Below, piece by piece: positions 1-5,306 of a stretch of DNA of 5,306 nt. Below the pieces are notes generated by a model. It made no database searches. It was not told where the DNA came from and saw only the letters and a list, made by a program, of their open reading frames with translations. The first letter of the stretch is position 1; each line of letters opens with the position of its first letter. Made by a program: the position numbers and the translations under genes. Source of the stretch: an uncultured Rhodospirillales bacterium (GTDB lineage Bacteria > Pseudomonadota > Alphaproteobacteria > Rhodospirillales > Casp-alpha2); NCBI GenBank assembly GCA_938074585.1, contig CALJEW010000389.1:1-5306 (forward strand), in the 5' to 3' direction.

Positions 1-1395
1 CGCCTTGAATTGGCTGAACAAGGTATGGGTGGTTCGGTATTGGGTTATGAGCTTTTTGATAAATCAGAAGCAATCGGCACCACGAACTTCATGCAAAATG
101 TTAATTATATTCGTGCATTAGAAGGCGAGCTTTCACGTACAATTGAATCCCTTAACTCTGTAAAAGGTGCACGTATTCATCTTGTTATGCCAAAGCGAGA
201 GCTTTTTAGCCGTAAAAAACAGGAACCGAGTGCTTCAGTGTTTTTGCGCATGCGTGGTGCAACCCGCCTGTCAAGCGAACAAATTTCTGCCGTTCAGCAT
301 TTAGTTGCTGCCGCAGTACCGTCACTAACACCAAAACATATTTCAGTTATCGACAACAAAGGCAAGCTTTTAGCTGGTGGCTTCGAAGACACTGATGGCA
401 TGGGCGCTGTATCTTCAAAAATTGATGAGAAAAATAGAATTTTAGAAAACCGCTTAGCCAAAACACTAGAAGAACTAATCGAAAAATCTGTTGGATTTGG
501 TCACGTTCGCGCCGAAGTTCACGCTGAAATGGATTTTGATCGCATAAGCACGAATGAAGAAAGATATGACCCAGAAGGACAAGTTGTCCGCTCAACCCAA
601 TCGATAGAAGAAACATCTTCTTCGAAAGATTCAGACGGTTCACCTTCCGTTACAGTTGGCACCAACCTCCCCGACGCAGACCAAGATTCTGGTGATAGCC
701 AGTCAAGTTCTGCTGCTGAAAACAGAACAGAAGAAACGGTTAATTTTGAAATATCTAAAAAAGTAATCAATCACATTCGTGAAGCGGGAACGATTAAAAA
801 ACTGTCTGTTGCTGTTTTAGTAGACTACAAGCATGAATTAAATGAAGAGGGCGTTAAAACAGCAATAAAACGTAGTCCTGAAGACATGGAGCTACTTGCT
901 AATCTAGTAAAAGGAGCTATCGGCTACGATGCTGACCGCGGCGACCAAATTGAAGTCATTCAAATGGTATTCAAAGACTCCATTAATGTTGAAGAGCAGC
1001 TGGACCAATTCTTTGGCCTAGGTAAAAATGACCTACTTCGTGTAGTAGAAATTATTGTATTAGGTATTGTTGCCTTACTGGTTATCCTGCTGGTTATTCG
1101 CCCTCTGATTTCCAGAGCGTTTGAAGCAAACACAGCAGCAGCAACAGCAGCCCAAGCAGAAAGCGAAAGATTACTTGCTGATCAAGCGGCAGAGGCTCTT
1201 GCCTTAGCAGGGCCAGGTGGTCTACCAGCACCATCTGACATGGATGTCGAAGAGGATTTTGAGGAATTGATCGACATCGACCGCGTTGAAGGTCGCATAA
1301 AGGCCTCATCAGTGAAGAAGGTTGGTGAAATTGTTGAAAAGCATCCAGAGGCCGCCCTTTCGATTATCCGAGGATGGATGTATCAAGAAACATAA
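1..1395 (+). CDS. fliF: Flagellar MS-ring protein FliF (5' partial)
   Basis: FliF forms the MS ring in the inner membrane, the base on which the rotor and export gate are built. The frame is open from base 1 (it begins R-L-E-L-A-E-Q-G), so the gene starts upstream; 464 residues are visible, and roughly the first 80-110 residues, including the first membrane helix, should be missing. Visible parts, numbered from the window edge: YscJ/FliF ring-building domain to about residue 127, with IHLVMPKRELF at 59-69; the FliF C-terminal periplasmic domain at about 145-335, interrupted by a Ser/Asp/Glu-rich loop at 203-245 that contains NLPD; a second membrane helix at about 348-366 ending in IRP; an Ala/Gln-rich cytoplasmic linker; and the conserved FliG-binding tail at about 420-464 (VEGRIKASSVKKVGEIV, then ALSIIRGWM). 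The ORF ends in TAA, with fliG 15 bp downstream. Family assignment is firm. Confidence 0.97.
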   Translation, partial: RLELAEQGMGGSVLGYELFDKSEAIGTTNFMQNVNYIRALEGELSRTIESLNSVKGARIHLVMPKRELFSRKKQEPSASVFLRMRGATRLSSEQISAVQHLVAAAVPSLTPKHISVIDNKGKLLAGGFEDTDGMGAVSSKIDEKNRILENRLAKTLEELIEKSVGFGHVRAEVHAEMDFDRISTNEERYDPEGQVVRSTQSIEETSSSKDSDGSPSVTVGTNLPDADQDSGDSQSSSAAENRTEETVNFEISKKVINHIREAGTIKKLSVAVLVDYKHELNEEGVKTAIKRSPEDMELLANLVKGAIGYDADRGDQIEVIQMVFKDSINVEEQLDQFFGLGKNDLLRVVEIIVLGIVALLVILLVIRPLISRAFEANTAAATAAQAESERLLADQAAEALALAGPGGLPAPSDMDVEEDFEELIDIDRVEGRIKASSVKKVGEIVEKHPEAALSIIRGWMYQET

Positions 1396-1399
1396 GGAG
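1394..1399 (+). promoter_or_regulatory. Ribosome binding site of fliG
   Basis: AAGGAG overlaps the last two bases of the fliF TAA stop and lies 11 nt before the fliG ATG. That spacing is a little long but usable. The overlap with the fliF stop suggests that ribosomes finishing fliF help to start fliG. Confidence 0.75.
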
Positions 1400-1410
1400 A
1401 ATTCATTCGC

Positions 1411-2427
1411 ATGGCGGTAAAAGAAGATTTTCGAAGTTTAACGGGCTTACAAAAAGCGGCTATTTTCATGCTGGCCATTGGCCAAGAATATTCATCTAAA
1501 TTGTTCGCCAGCATGGAAGATGAAGAAATTCGCGATTTATCTGCAGCCATGGCCTCATTGGGTTCCGTTACATCCGCAATCATTGAACGGTTATTTATCG
1601 AATTTGCAGATCAATTGTCTTCATCTGGTGGGGTCGTGGGGTCGTTCTCATCAACTGAGCGGTTGTTAATGAGTGCATTACCCGCAGATCGCGTTGCTCA
1701 AATCATGGAAGAAATGCATGGACCTGCAGGTCGAACCATGTGGGACAAGCTTGGCAACGTTAACGAAGCAGTGTTGGCAAACTATCTTAAAAACGAATAC
1801 CCACAAACCGTTGCCGTGATTTTATCTAAAATCACACCTGACCATGCATCCCGTGTGTTAGCTATTTTGCCAGAAAATTTTTCTTTGGAATGCATTATGC
1901 GGATGTTGCGCATGGACGCGGTTCAAAAAGATGTTCTGGACCATGTCGAGCGTACCTTACGGTCAGAATTTATGACCAGCTTAGACAGCAGAGACCGCCG
2001 TGATAGTCATGAGTCAATGGCTGACATTTTCAACACCTTTGACCGCAACACAGAAAACCGATTCATGACCGCTTTAGAAGAACGCAGCAGAGAATCAGCG
2101 GATCGAATCAAGAGCTTAATGTTCACCTTTGATGATCTAGCAAGGCTCGATGCAGGCGGCGTTCAGGTATTGCTTCGCAAAGTCGAGAAAGATCAGCTGG
2201 GACTGGCCCTAAAAGGCGCATCAGAAGATGTCCGCGACTTATTCTTTAACAATATGTCTGAGCGCGCTGGTAAGATGATGAAGGAAGACATGGAAGCCTT
2301 GGGTGCTGTTCGCTTGAAAAATGTTGACGATGCCCAATCTGCTGTTGTCCAAGTAGCAAAAACCCTAGCAGATGACGGTGAAATCGTGATCTCCATGGGC
2401 GGCGAAGAAGACGAAATGGTTTTCTAA
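1411..2427 (+). CDS. fliG: Flagellar motor switch protein FliG
   Basis: FliG sits on the cytoplasmic face of the MS ring, meets the stator to generate torque, and takes part in switching. The 338-residue length is normal. The N-terminal domain (about 1-100) should bind the FliF tail encoded just upstream. The middle domain carries GPAGR (104-108) and EYPQ (129-132), the position of the classical EHPQ motif. The C-terminal domain carries MFTF (237-240), the counterpart of MFVF. The charged residues on the torque helix known from E. coli (K264, R281, D288, D289, R297) align by eye with K268, R285, E292, D293 and R301, so all charges are kept. The ATG start is supported by the upstream AAGGAG and by an N-terminus (LTGLQKAAIFMLAIG) that matches the family. 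It lies in the fliF-fliG-fliH-fliN-flbD order. Confidence 0.98.
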   Translation: MAVKEDFRSLTGLQKAAIFMLAIGQEYSSKLFASMEDEEIRDLSAAMASLGSVTSAIIERLFIEFADQLSSSGGVVGSFSSTERLLMSALPADRVAQIMEEMHGPAGRTMWDKLGNVNEAVLANYLKNEYPQTVAVILSKITPDHASRVLAILPENFSLECIMRMLRMDAVQKDVLDHVERTLRSEFMTSLDSRDRRDSHESMADIFNTFDRNTENRFMTALEERSRESADRIKSLMFTFDDLARLDAGGVQVLLRKVEKDQLGLALKGASEDVRDLFFNNMSERAGKMMKEDMEALGAVRLKNVDDAQSAVVQVAKTLADDGEIVISMGGEEDEMVF

Positions 2428-2493
2428 TCAATCATATGAGCTACTTTCTATTAGCCGTCTCTGATCTTAAACTACGAAGCAGTAAATAATATT
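2428..2493 (+). other. fliG-fliH intergenic gap with a 17-codon micro-ORF
   Basis: This 66-bp spacer has no hairpin followed by a T-run and no clear promoter. It contains a short ORF at 2436-2489 (MSYFLLAVSDLKLRSSK) whose TAA ends four bases before the fliH ATG. No ribosome binding site precedes either the micro-ORF or fliH, so translation of the micro-ORF is unsupported; an ORF this short is expected by chance. Confidence 0.4.
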
Positions 2494-3408
2494 ATGACAC
2501 ATCAAAAATTCATGTTTGATCGATCTTTCGATGTCGAAGAGACCGCCGAAAAAGCGGGTGAAGTAGCTGAAGAGATTGAAGAGGAACCAGAAGTTGTCAT
2601 ACCGACCTTTAGCGAAGAACAAGTTGAAACTTCGAGAAAAGAAGGTTTAGAACAGGGTAAGTCGGAGGCTCTTAAAGAAGCTGCGATGACCATTGAAAAT
2701 CAAATAATTGATTTAACAAAAGCAATTGGAGCGCAATTAACTGAGCTTATCTCTAGCCAATCACTCGTTAACAATGAAATTTTCCGCGATGCCATAAAAA
2801 TTTCGCGCGCAATTACCAAAAAATCATTTCCCAGCATCAATGCCGAACATGGCGTTCACGAAATAGAACAATTAATTCGACAAATTTTAAATCAAATTCT
2901 AGAAGAGCCACGCGTTAAAATCCAAGTACATCCGTCTCTGACAGAGCAAATTTCTGAACGCCTGCACGAGATATCAACGGATACCCATTTCGAAGGGCGC
3001 GTTCATATCATAGCAGACGAAACAATTGATCAAGGTGATTGCAGAATTGACTGGAGCAATGGTGGGGCAGAACGCAATTTAGAGAATGTTATGCGAGAAG
3101 TTGACGTAATCATACAAGCGAATTTAGCAATATTAGATGAGGGATTTAAACTTGATCCCGATGCAATTGAGGATGATACGATTGAAAACCTTCAATCTCT
3201 TTCGGACGGATTAAACGAATCATCCCCAGAAACGCAACCCCAAACCACACAAGATGAAGAGGAATTAACTAAAGCTGAAGCCGAAAATACCGAATTAACA
3301 GAGCCACAGCCTGGACCACATGCAAGCACAGAAAACAAATCTACACAACCCGATCACAACTCTCGTATAGAGCAGAAAACAGCCAAAAACATGCTACATG
3401 AATCTTAG
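2494..3408 (+). CDS. fliH: Flagellar export ATPase regulator FliH (FlbE-type), with long acidic tail
   Basis: FliH is the peripheral-stalk-like partner of the export ATPase FliI and links it to the C ring, mainly through FliN. The start MTHQKFMFDRSFD matches the KF-F-D opening of alphaproteobacterial FliH/FlbE proteins, which supports the 2494 ATG although no good Shine-Dalgarno sequence precedes it; an in-frame TAG at 2452-2454 excludes a much earlier start. An acidic N-terminal segment (15-48) is followed by a probable helical region (41-110) and the FliH/YscL C-terminal domain, with GDCRIDWSNGGAERN at 181-195, the most diagnostic motif. The core ends near residue 218. The last 86 or so residues are hydrophilic, rich in E, T, Q, P and N, with no recognisable domain, making the 304-residue protein longer than usual for the family. 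fliN, its expected binding partner, follows after a 191-bp gap. Confidence 0.92.
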   Translation: MTHQKFMFDRSFDVEETAEKAGEVAEEIEEEPEVVIPTFSEEQVETSRKEGLEQGKSEALKEAAMTIENQIIDLTKAIGAQLTELISSQSLVNNEIFRDAIKISRAITKKSFPSINAEHGVHEIEQLIRQILNQILEEPRVKIQVHPSLTEQISERLHEISTDTHFEGRVHIIADETIDQGDCRIDWSNGGAERNLENVMREVDVIIQANLAILDEGFKLDPDAIEDDTIENLQSLSDGLNESSPETQPQTTQDEEELTKAEAENTELTEPQPGPHASTENKSTQPDHNSRIEQKTAKNMLHES

Positions 3409-3532
3409 AATAGAAAAATACAGTGACATCCCAGCAACAGGTCAAATTCCAACTGTAGGAACAGATCTTGAAAATGATTTGGAACAAATCCAACCGAGAG
3501 CGTGTAAGAATGTAATGCAGAGGTTATATTAA
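3398..3532 (+). CDS. Doubtful 44-aa small ORF overlapping the fliH end
   Basis: An ATG inside the last codons of fliH opens a 44-residue frame (+1 relative to fliH) that overlaps fliH by 11 bp and ends in TAA. It begins MNLRIEKYSDIPATG and ends KNVMQRLY. The product is not recognised; it is hydrophilic, with no membrane segment or signal peptide. There is no Shine-Dalgarno sequence, so any translation would depend on coupling to fliH termination. The frame is open upstream only back to 3371, which limits any claim that it is a frameshifted piece of fliH. It fills most of an unusually long gap between fliH and fliN, but an open frame of this length can arise by chance. Confidence 0.2.
   Translation: MNLRIEKYSDIPATGQIPTVGTDLENDLEQIQPRACKNVMQRLY
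3476..3490. repeat. Short inverted repeat GATTTG-GAA-CAAATC
   Basis: A perfect 6-bp inverted repeat with a 3-nt spacer lies in the fliH-fliN gap. An overlapping alternative pairing, TTGGA (3479-3483) with TCCAA (3489-3493), is also perfect. No T-run follows, so it is not an intrinsic terminator. It could be a small RNA hairpin or a protein site; no function is shown. Confidence 0.4.
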
Positions 3533-3534
3533 AG

Positions 3535-3560
3535 TAGAATTTACACGAAATGGAATTCTA
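3535..3560. repeat. Inverted repeat TAGAATT-N12-AATTCTA upstream of fliN
   Basis: A perfect 7-bp inverted repeat with a 12-nt spacer lies 39 bp before the fliN start. A second short stem, CAGGG (3562-3566) with CCCTG (3576-3580), follows immediately and ends about 7 nt before the fliN ribosome binding site. The AT-rich arms and wide spacer look more like a possible operator than a terminator. The function is unknown and chance is possible. Confidence 0.4.
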
Positions 3561-3587
3561 ACAGGGTCAATGAAGCCCTGATAATTT

Positions 3588-3593
3588 GAGGAG
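3588..3593 (+). promoter_or_regulatory. Ribosome binding site of fliN
   Basis: GAGGAG lies 6 nt before the fliN ATG at 3600, the strongest Shine-Dalgarno sequence in the window. It fixes the fliN start and makes fliN independent of translational coupling to fliH, which ends 191 bp upstream. Confidence 0.85.
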
Positions 3594-3599
3594 ATACGA

Positions 3600-3971
3600 A
3601 TGGCCGATGAAAACTTCGAACTAAATGAACTTGATGGTACTAGCCCTCCGGACGCGGTGAGTGGTGATCAATCTGAAGGCATGAATGTTTCAACTGAAAT
3701 AGGCAACTTACCAAGAAGTGCCAGAGAATTGGAAGCTGTTTACGACATTCCGGTTAAAGTATCAGCAGTTTTGGGCAAATCAACAATGCAAGTCAGCCAA
3801 TTGCTTAAGTTAGGCCAGGGCGCAGTGATTGAGTTAGATCGAAAAGTAGGTGAAGCTATTGATATTTACGTAAACAATCGGCTGGTAGCCCGAGGTGAAG
3901 TTGTTGTTGTTGAAGATCGCTTAGGTGTCACCATGACTGAAATCATCAAAACGGAGAGAGCCACTTCTTAG
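3600..3971 (+). CDS. fliN: Flagellar motor switch protein FliN
   Basis: FliN forms the bottom of the C ring, takes part in switching with FliM and FliG, and docks FliH-FliI export complexes. The 123-residue length is normal. The first 35 or so residues are acidic and variable; the SpoA domain occupies about 45-117, beginning AVYDIPVKVSAVLGK and containing LLKLGQGAVIELD, then VNNRLVARGEVVVVEDRLGVTMTEI, all classic FliN features. The start is fixed by GAGGAG 6 nt upstream. After the TAG stop the same frame stays open for 24 more codons to a TAA at 4044-4046; FliN proteins normally end where the TAG is, so the downstream stretch is not taken as coding. Its neighbours fliH (export partner) and flbD match the Caulobacter-like arrangement. 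Confidence 0.97.
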   Translation: MADENFELNELDGTSPPDAVSGDQSEGMNVSTEIGNLPRSARELEAVYDIPVKVSAVLGKSTMQVSQLLKLGQGAVIELDRKVGEAIDIYVNNRLVARGEVVVVEDRLGVTMTEIIKTERATS

Positions 3972-3973
3972 GC

Positions 3974-3983
3974 CACAATTGTG
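3974..3983. promoter_or_regulatory. Perfect palindrome CACAATTGTG downstream of fliN
   Basis: A 10-bp perfect palindrome starts 2 bp after the fliN stop, in the 103-bp gap before flbD. It has the size and symmetry of a dimeric-regulator half-site pair, but no matching second copy is seen in the window and no promoter elements can be placed confidently beside it. It is a candidate operator only. Confidence 0.3.
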
Positions 3984-4027
3984 TTAGATCACGAAGGTCA
4001 CATCCGAATTATCCCACCGTCACTAAG

Positions 4028-4048
4028 AGTTAAATATTTCGATTAACT
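4028..4048. repeat. Inverted repeat AGTTAA-N9-TTAACT upstream of flbD
   Basis: Perfect 6-bp arms are separated by 9 nt (spacer ATATTTCGA), 26 bp before the flbD start. The layout of short symmetric arms about one helical turn and a half apart, centre to centre, suits a protein-binding site better than a stable RNA hairpin, and no T-run follows. Function is unknown. Confidence 0.35.
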
Positions 4049-4059
4049 AAAAACGCTTT

Positions 4060-4074
4060 ATGGAAGACGAGTAG
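4060..4074 (+). other. Four-residue mini-ORF abutting the flbD start
   Basis: ATG-GAA-GAC-GAG-TAG (M-E-D-E-stop) lies in the flbD frame, and its stop codon is immediately followed by the flbD ATG. The purine-rich GGAAGACGAG inside it probably serves as the weak ribosome binding region of flbD. Whether the mini-ORF is itself translated is not shown. Confidence 0.4.
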
Positions 4075-5306
4075 ATGCGATTATTAATAATAGGCACGTT
4101 AGGTGGGCAGATTGGTGCAGCAAGCCAAATCGCTATTCAACGCGGTGCTACCGTCCAACAGGCCGATAATATTGATATGGCTTTGCAAATTCAGCGGTCA
4201 GGCCAAAGTGCTGACCTGATTATGGCTGACGTTAGCCTAAAAATGGGCACCCTTATTTCAGCGTTAGACCGCGAACGCATGTCTGTTCCTGTTATTGCAT
4301 GCGGTGTCGGCAATGATACGCAAGCAGCAGTCCGTGCCATTCGCGCTGGCGCAAAAGAATACCTTCCTTTACCACCGGATGCAGAATTAATTGCCGCTGT
4401 GCTTGAAGCTGTAGCCGAAGAATCTCACAAAATTCTACATGCAGACCCCAAAATGGTGGAAGTAATACGCCTAGCGGATCAAGTGGCCCCCAGTGAAGCC
4501 AGTATTTTCATTACGGGCCCATCAGGTACCGGCAAAGAATTAATGTCGCGATACATCCACAATAAAAGCAAACGGAAAAATGGTAGATTTGTTGCTATTA
4601 ACTGCGCAGCTATTCCTGAAAATCTGATGGAATCTGAATTGTTTGGTCACGAAAAAGGAGCCTTCACGGGTGCCATTGCGCGCCGATTGGGTAAATTTGA
4701 AGAAGCCAATGGCGGTACCTTGTTGCTAGATGAAATCAGCGAAATGGATCCTAAATTGCAATCCAAGTTACTACGCGCAATTCAAGAACGTGAAATCGAC
4801 AGGGTTGGTGGCTCAAAGCCCGTAAAAGTTGACGTCCGTATTTTAGCGACATCAAATCGTAATATGGAAAGTGAAGTATCGTGCGGTAATTTCCGTGAAG
4901 ATTTATATTTCCGTTTAAACGTCATGAATATCAAACTTCCTGCACTTAAAGACCGCCCAAAAGACATTCCAGTTTTAGCTGATTTTTTCATCAAAAAATA
5001 TGCAGTGGCGAACGATGTACCAGCTTTACCCATAAGCCAAGAAGCAACAGATCAGCTATTAAAACATGGCTGGGCTGGGAACATACGTGAACTTGAAAAC
5101 GCTATGCACCGTGCTGTTCTACTAGCGAGCGGCGATGAAATTGGTGTCAATGCTATCCTTCTTGATGGAGGAAGCACATCCACAGATACGGAGCAAACCG
5201 GATCAAGCTCAACTGATGAAGCTGGTGATGGTCATGGGATGGTTGGAAGAACAGTTGCCGACGTTGAGCGCGACTTAATAATCGATACTTTGCTTCATTG
5301 CATTGG
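4075..5306 (+). CDS. flbD: Sigma-54-dependent flagellar regulator FlbD (3' partial)
   Basis: FlbD is the alphaproteobacterial enhancer-binding protein that activates later flagellar genes through sigma-54 RNA polymerase; in Caulobacter it is controlled by FliX. The ATG is the only upstream choice because an in-frame TAG directly precedes it, and MRLLIIGTLGG is a typical FlbD opening. Residues 1-115 are a receiver-like domain that keeps D52 but lacks the usual N-terminal acidic pair. The AAA+ domain (about 122-345) is complete: Walker A GPSGTGKE (148-155), sigma-54 contact loop GAFTGA (195-200), Walker B LLLDE (216-220), probable arginine fingers R274 and R280 in FREDLYFRLNV, and sensor II in WAGNIRELEN (R338). 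A Ser/Thr/Asp/Gly-rich linker (365-388) leads to VADVERDLIIDTLLHCIG, the first helices of the Fis-type DNA-binding domain, where the window ends after 410 full codons. Some 30-45 residues are probably missing. Confidence 0.97.
   Translation, partial: MRLLIIGTLGGQIGAASQIAIQRGATVQQADNIDMALQIQRSGQSADLIMADVSLKMGTLISALDRERMSVPVIACGVGNDTQAAVRAIRAGAKEYLPLPPDAELIAAVLEAVAEESHKILHADPKMVEVIRLADQVAPSEASIFITGPSGTGKELMSRYIHNKSKRKNGRFVAINCAAIPENLMESELFGHEKGAFTGAIARRLGKFEEANGGTLLLDEISEMDPKLQSKLLRAIQEREIDRVGGSKPVKVDVRILATSNRNMESEVSCGNFREDLYFRLNVMNIKLPALKDRPKDIPVLADFFIKKYAVANDVPALPISQEATDQLLKHGWAGNIRELENAMHRAVLLASGDEIGVNAILLDGGSTSTDTEQTGSSSTDEAGDGHGMVGRTVADVERDLIIDTLLHCI

Noticed and set aside
607..735. Ser/Asp/Glu-rich stretch in FliF as a possible insertion
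   Set aside because: A variable low-complexity loop at this place in the second periplasmic domain is normal for FliF; NLPD and the following ETVNFEISK are conserved features.
347..770. Reverse-strand open frames opposite fliF
   Set aside because: They lie wholly inside fliF, have low-complexity or Leu/Ser-rich composition that mirrors the coding strand, and resemble no known protein.
1478..1669. 63-codon + strand frame inside fliG
   Set aside because: It is a shifted-frame shadow of the conserved fliG N-terminal coding region and has no separate ribosome binding site.
3409..4074. Sigma-54 promoters or intrinsic terminators in the gaps flanking fliN
   Set aside because: No GG-N10-GC pair with consensus surroundings was found in the gaps, and none of the inverted repeats has a GC-rich stem followed by a T-run.
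4092..4106. AGGCACG resembling the -24 half of a sigma-54 promoter near the flbD start
   Set aside because: The -12 GC is absent at the required spacing (GG is found instead), and the site lies inside the conserved flbD coding start.
4782..5033. Reverse-strand 83-codon frame opposite the FlbD AAA+ domain
   Set aside because: It sits entirely within strongly conserved flbD sequence, and its composition is explained by the opposite strand.
1..5306. A new system, mobile element, CRISPR array or RNA gene
   Set aside because: The whole window reads as a conventional, intact flagellar operon; no transposase, long repeats, repeat arrays, tRNA-like or rRNA-like sequence was seen.

Overview
The window is a stretch of a flagellar operon from an alphaproteobacterium, with all genes on the + strand in the order fliF (5' end missing) - fliG - fliH - fliN - flbD (3' end missing). 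This order, an FlbD-type sigma-54 activator directly after fliN, an EYPQ rather than EHPQ motif in FliG, and a FliH that opens with the KF-F-D motif all point to the Rhodospirillales/Caulobacter side of Alphaproteobacteria. The DNA looks moderately AT-rich (GC in the mid-40s percent by eye), which suggests a marine or low-GC member rather than a high-GC genus such as Azospirillum or Caulobacter. I cannot name the genus from sequence alone.

Layout: 1-1395 is the C-terminal part of the MS-ring protein FliF. 1411-2427 is the rotor switch protein FliG, 15 bp downstream, with its ribosome binding site touching the fliF stop. A 66-bp gap leads to 2494-3408, FliH, which carries an unusually long acidic hydrophilic tail. 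Then comes a 191-bp gap that holds a doubtful 44-codon ORF and two inverted repeats. 3600-3971 is FliN, with a strong ribosome binding site. A 103-bp gap contains a perfect 10-bp palindrome, an AGTTAA/TTAACT inverted repeat and a four-residue mini-ORF whose stop codon abuts the start of flbD. 4075 to the window end is FlbD, complete from its start codon through the AAA+ domain but cut just before its DNA-binding helix-turn-helix.

The genes form one assembly and control unit. FliF builds the MS ring, FliG and FliN build the cytoplasmic rotor and C ring, FliH belongs to the export ATPase complex, and FlbD switches on later sigma-54-dependent flagellar genes. I see no sigma-54 -24/-12 promoter and no strong intrinsic terminator in the gaps, which fits one long transcript entering from upstream of the window. 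No mobile element, RNA gene, CRISPR array or new system was found. The points worth a second look are the non-coding gaps around fliN, the small ORFs in them, and the FliH tail.
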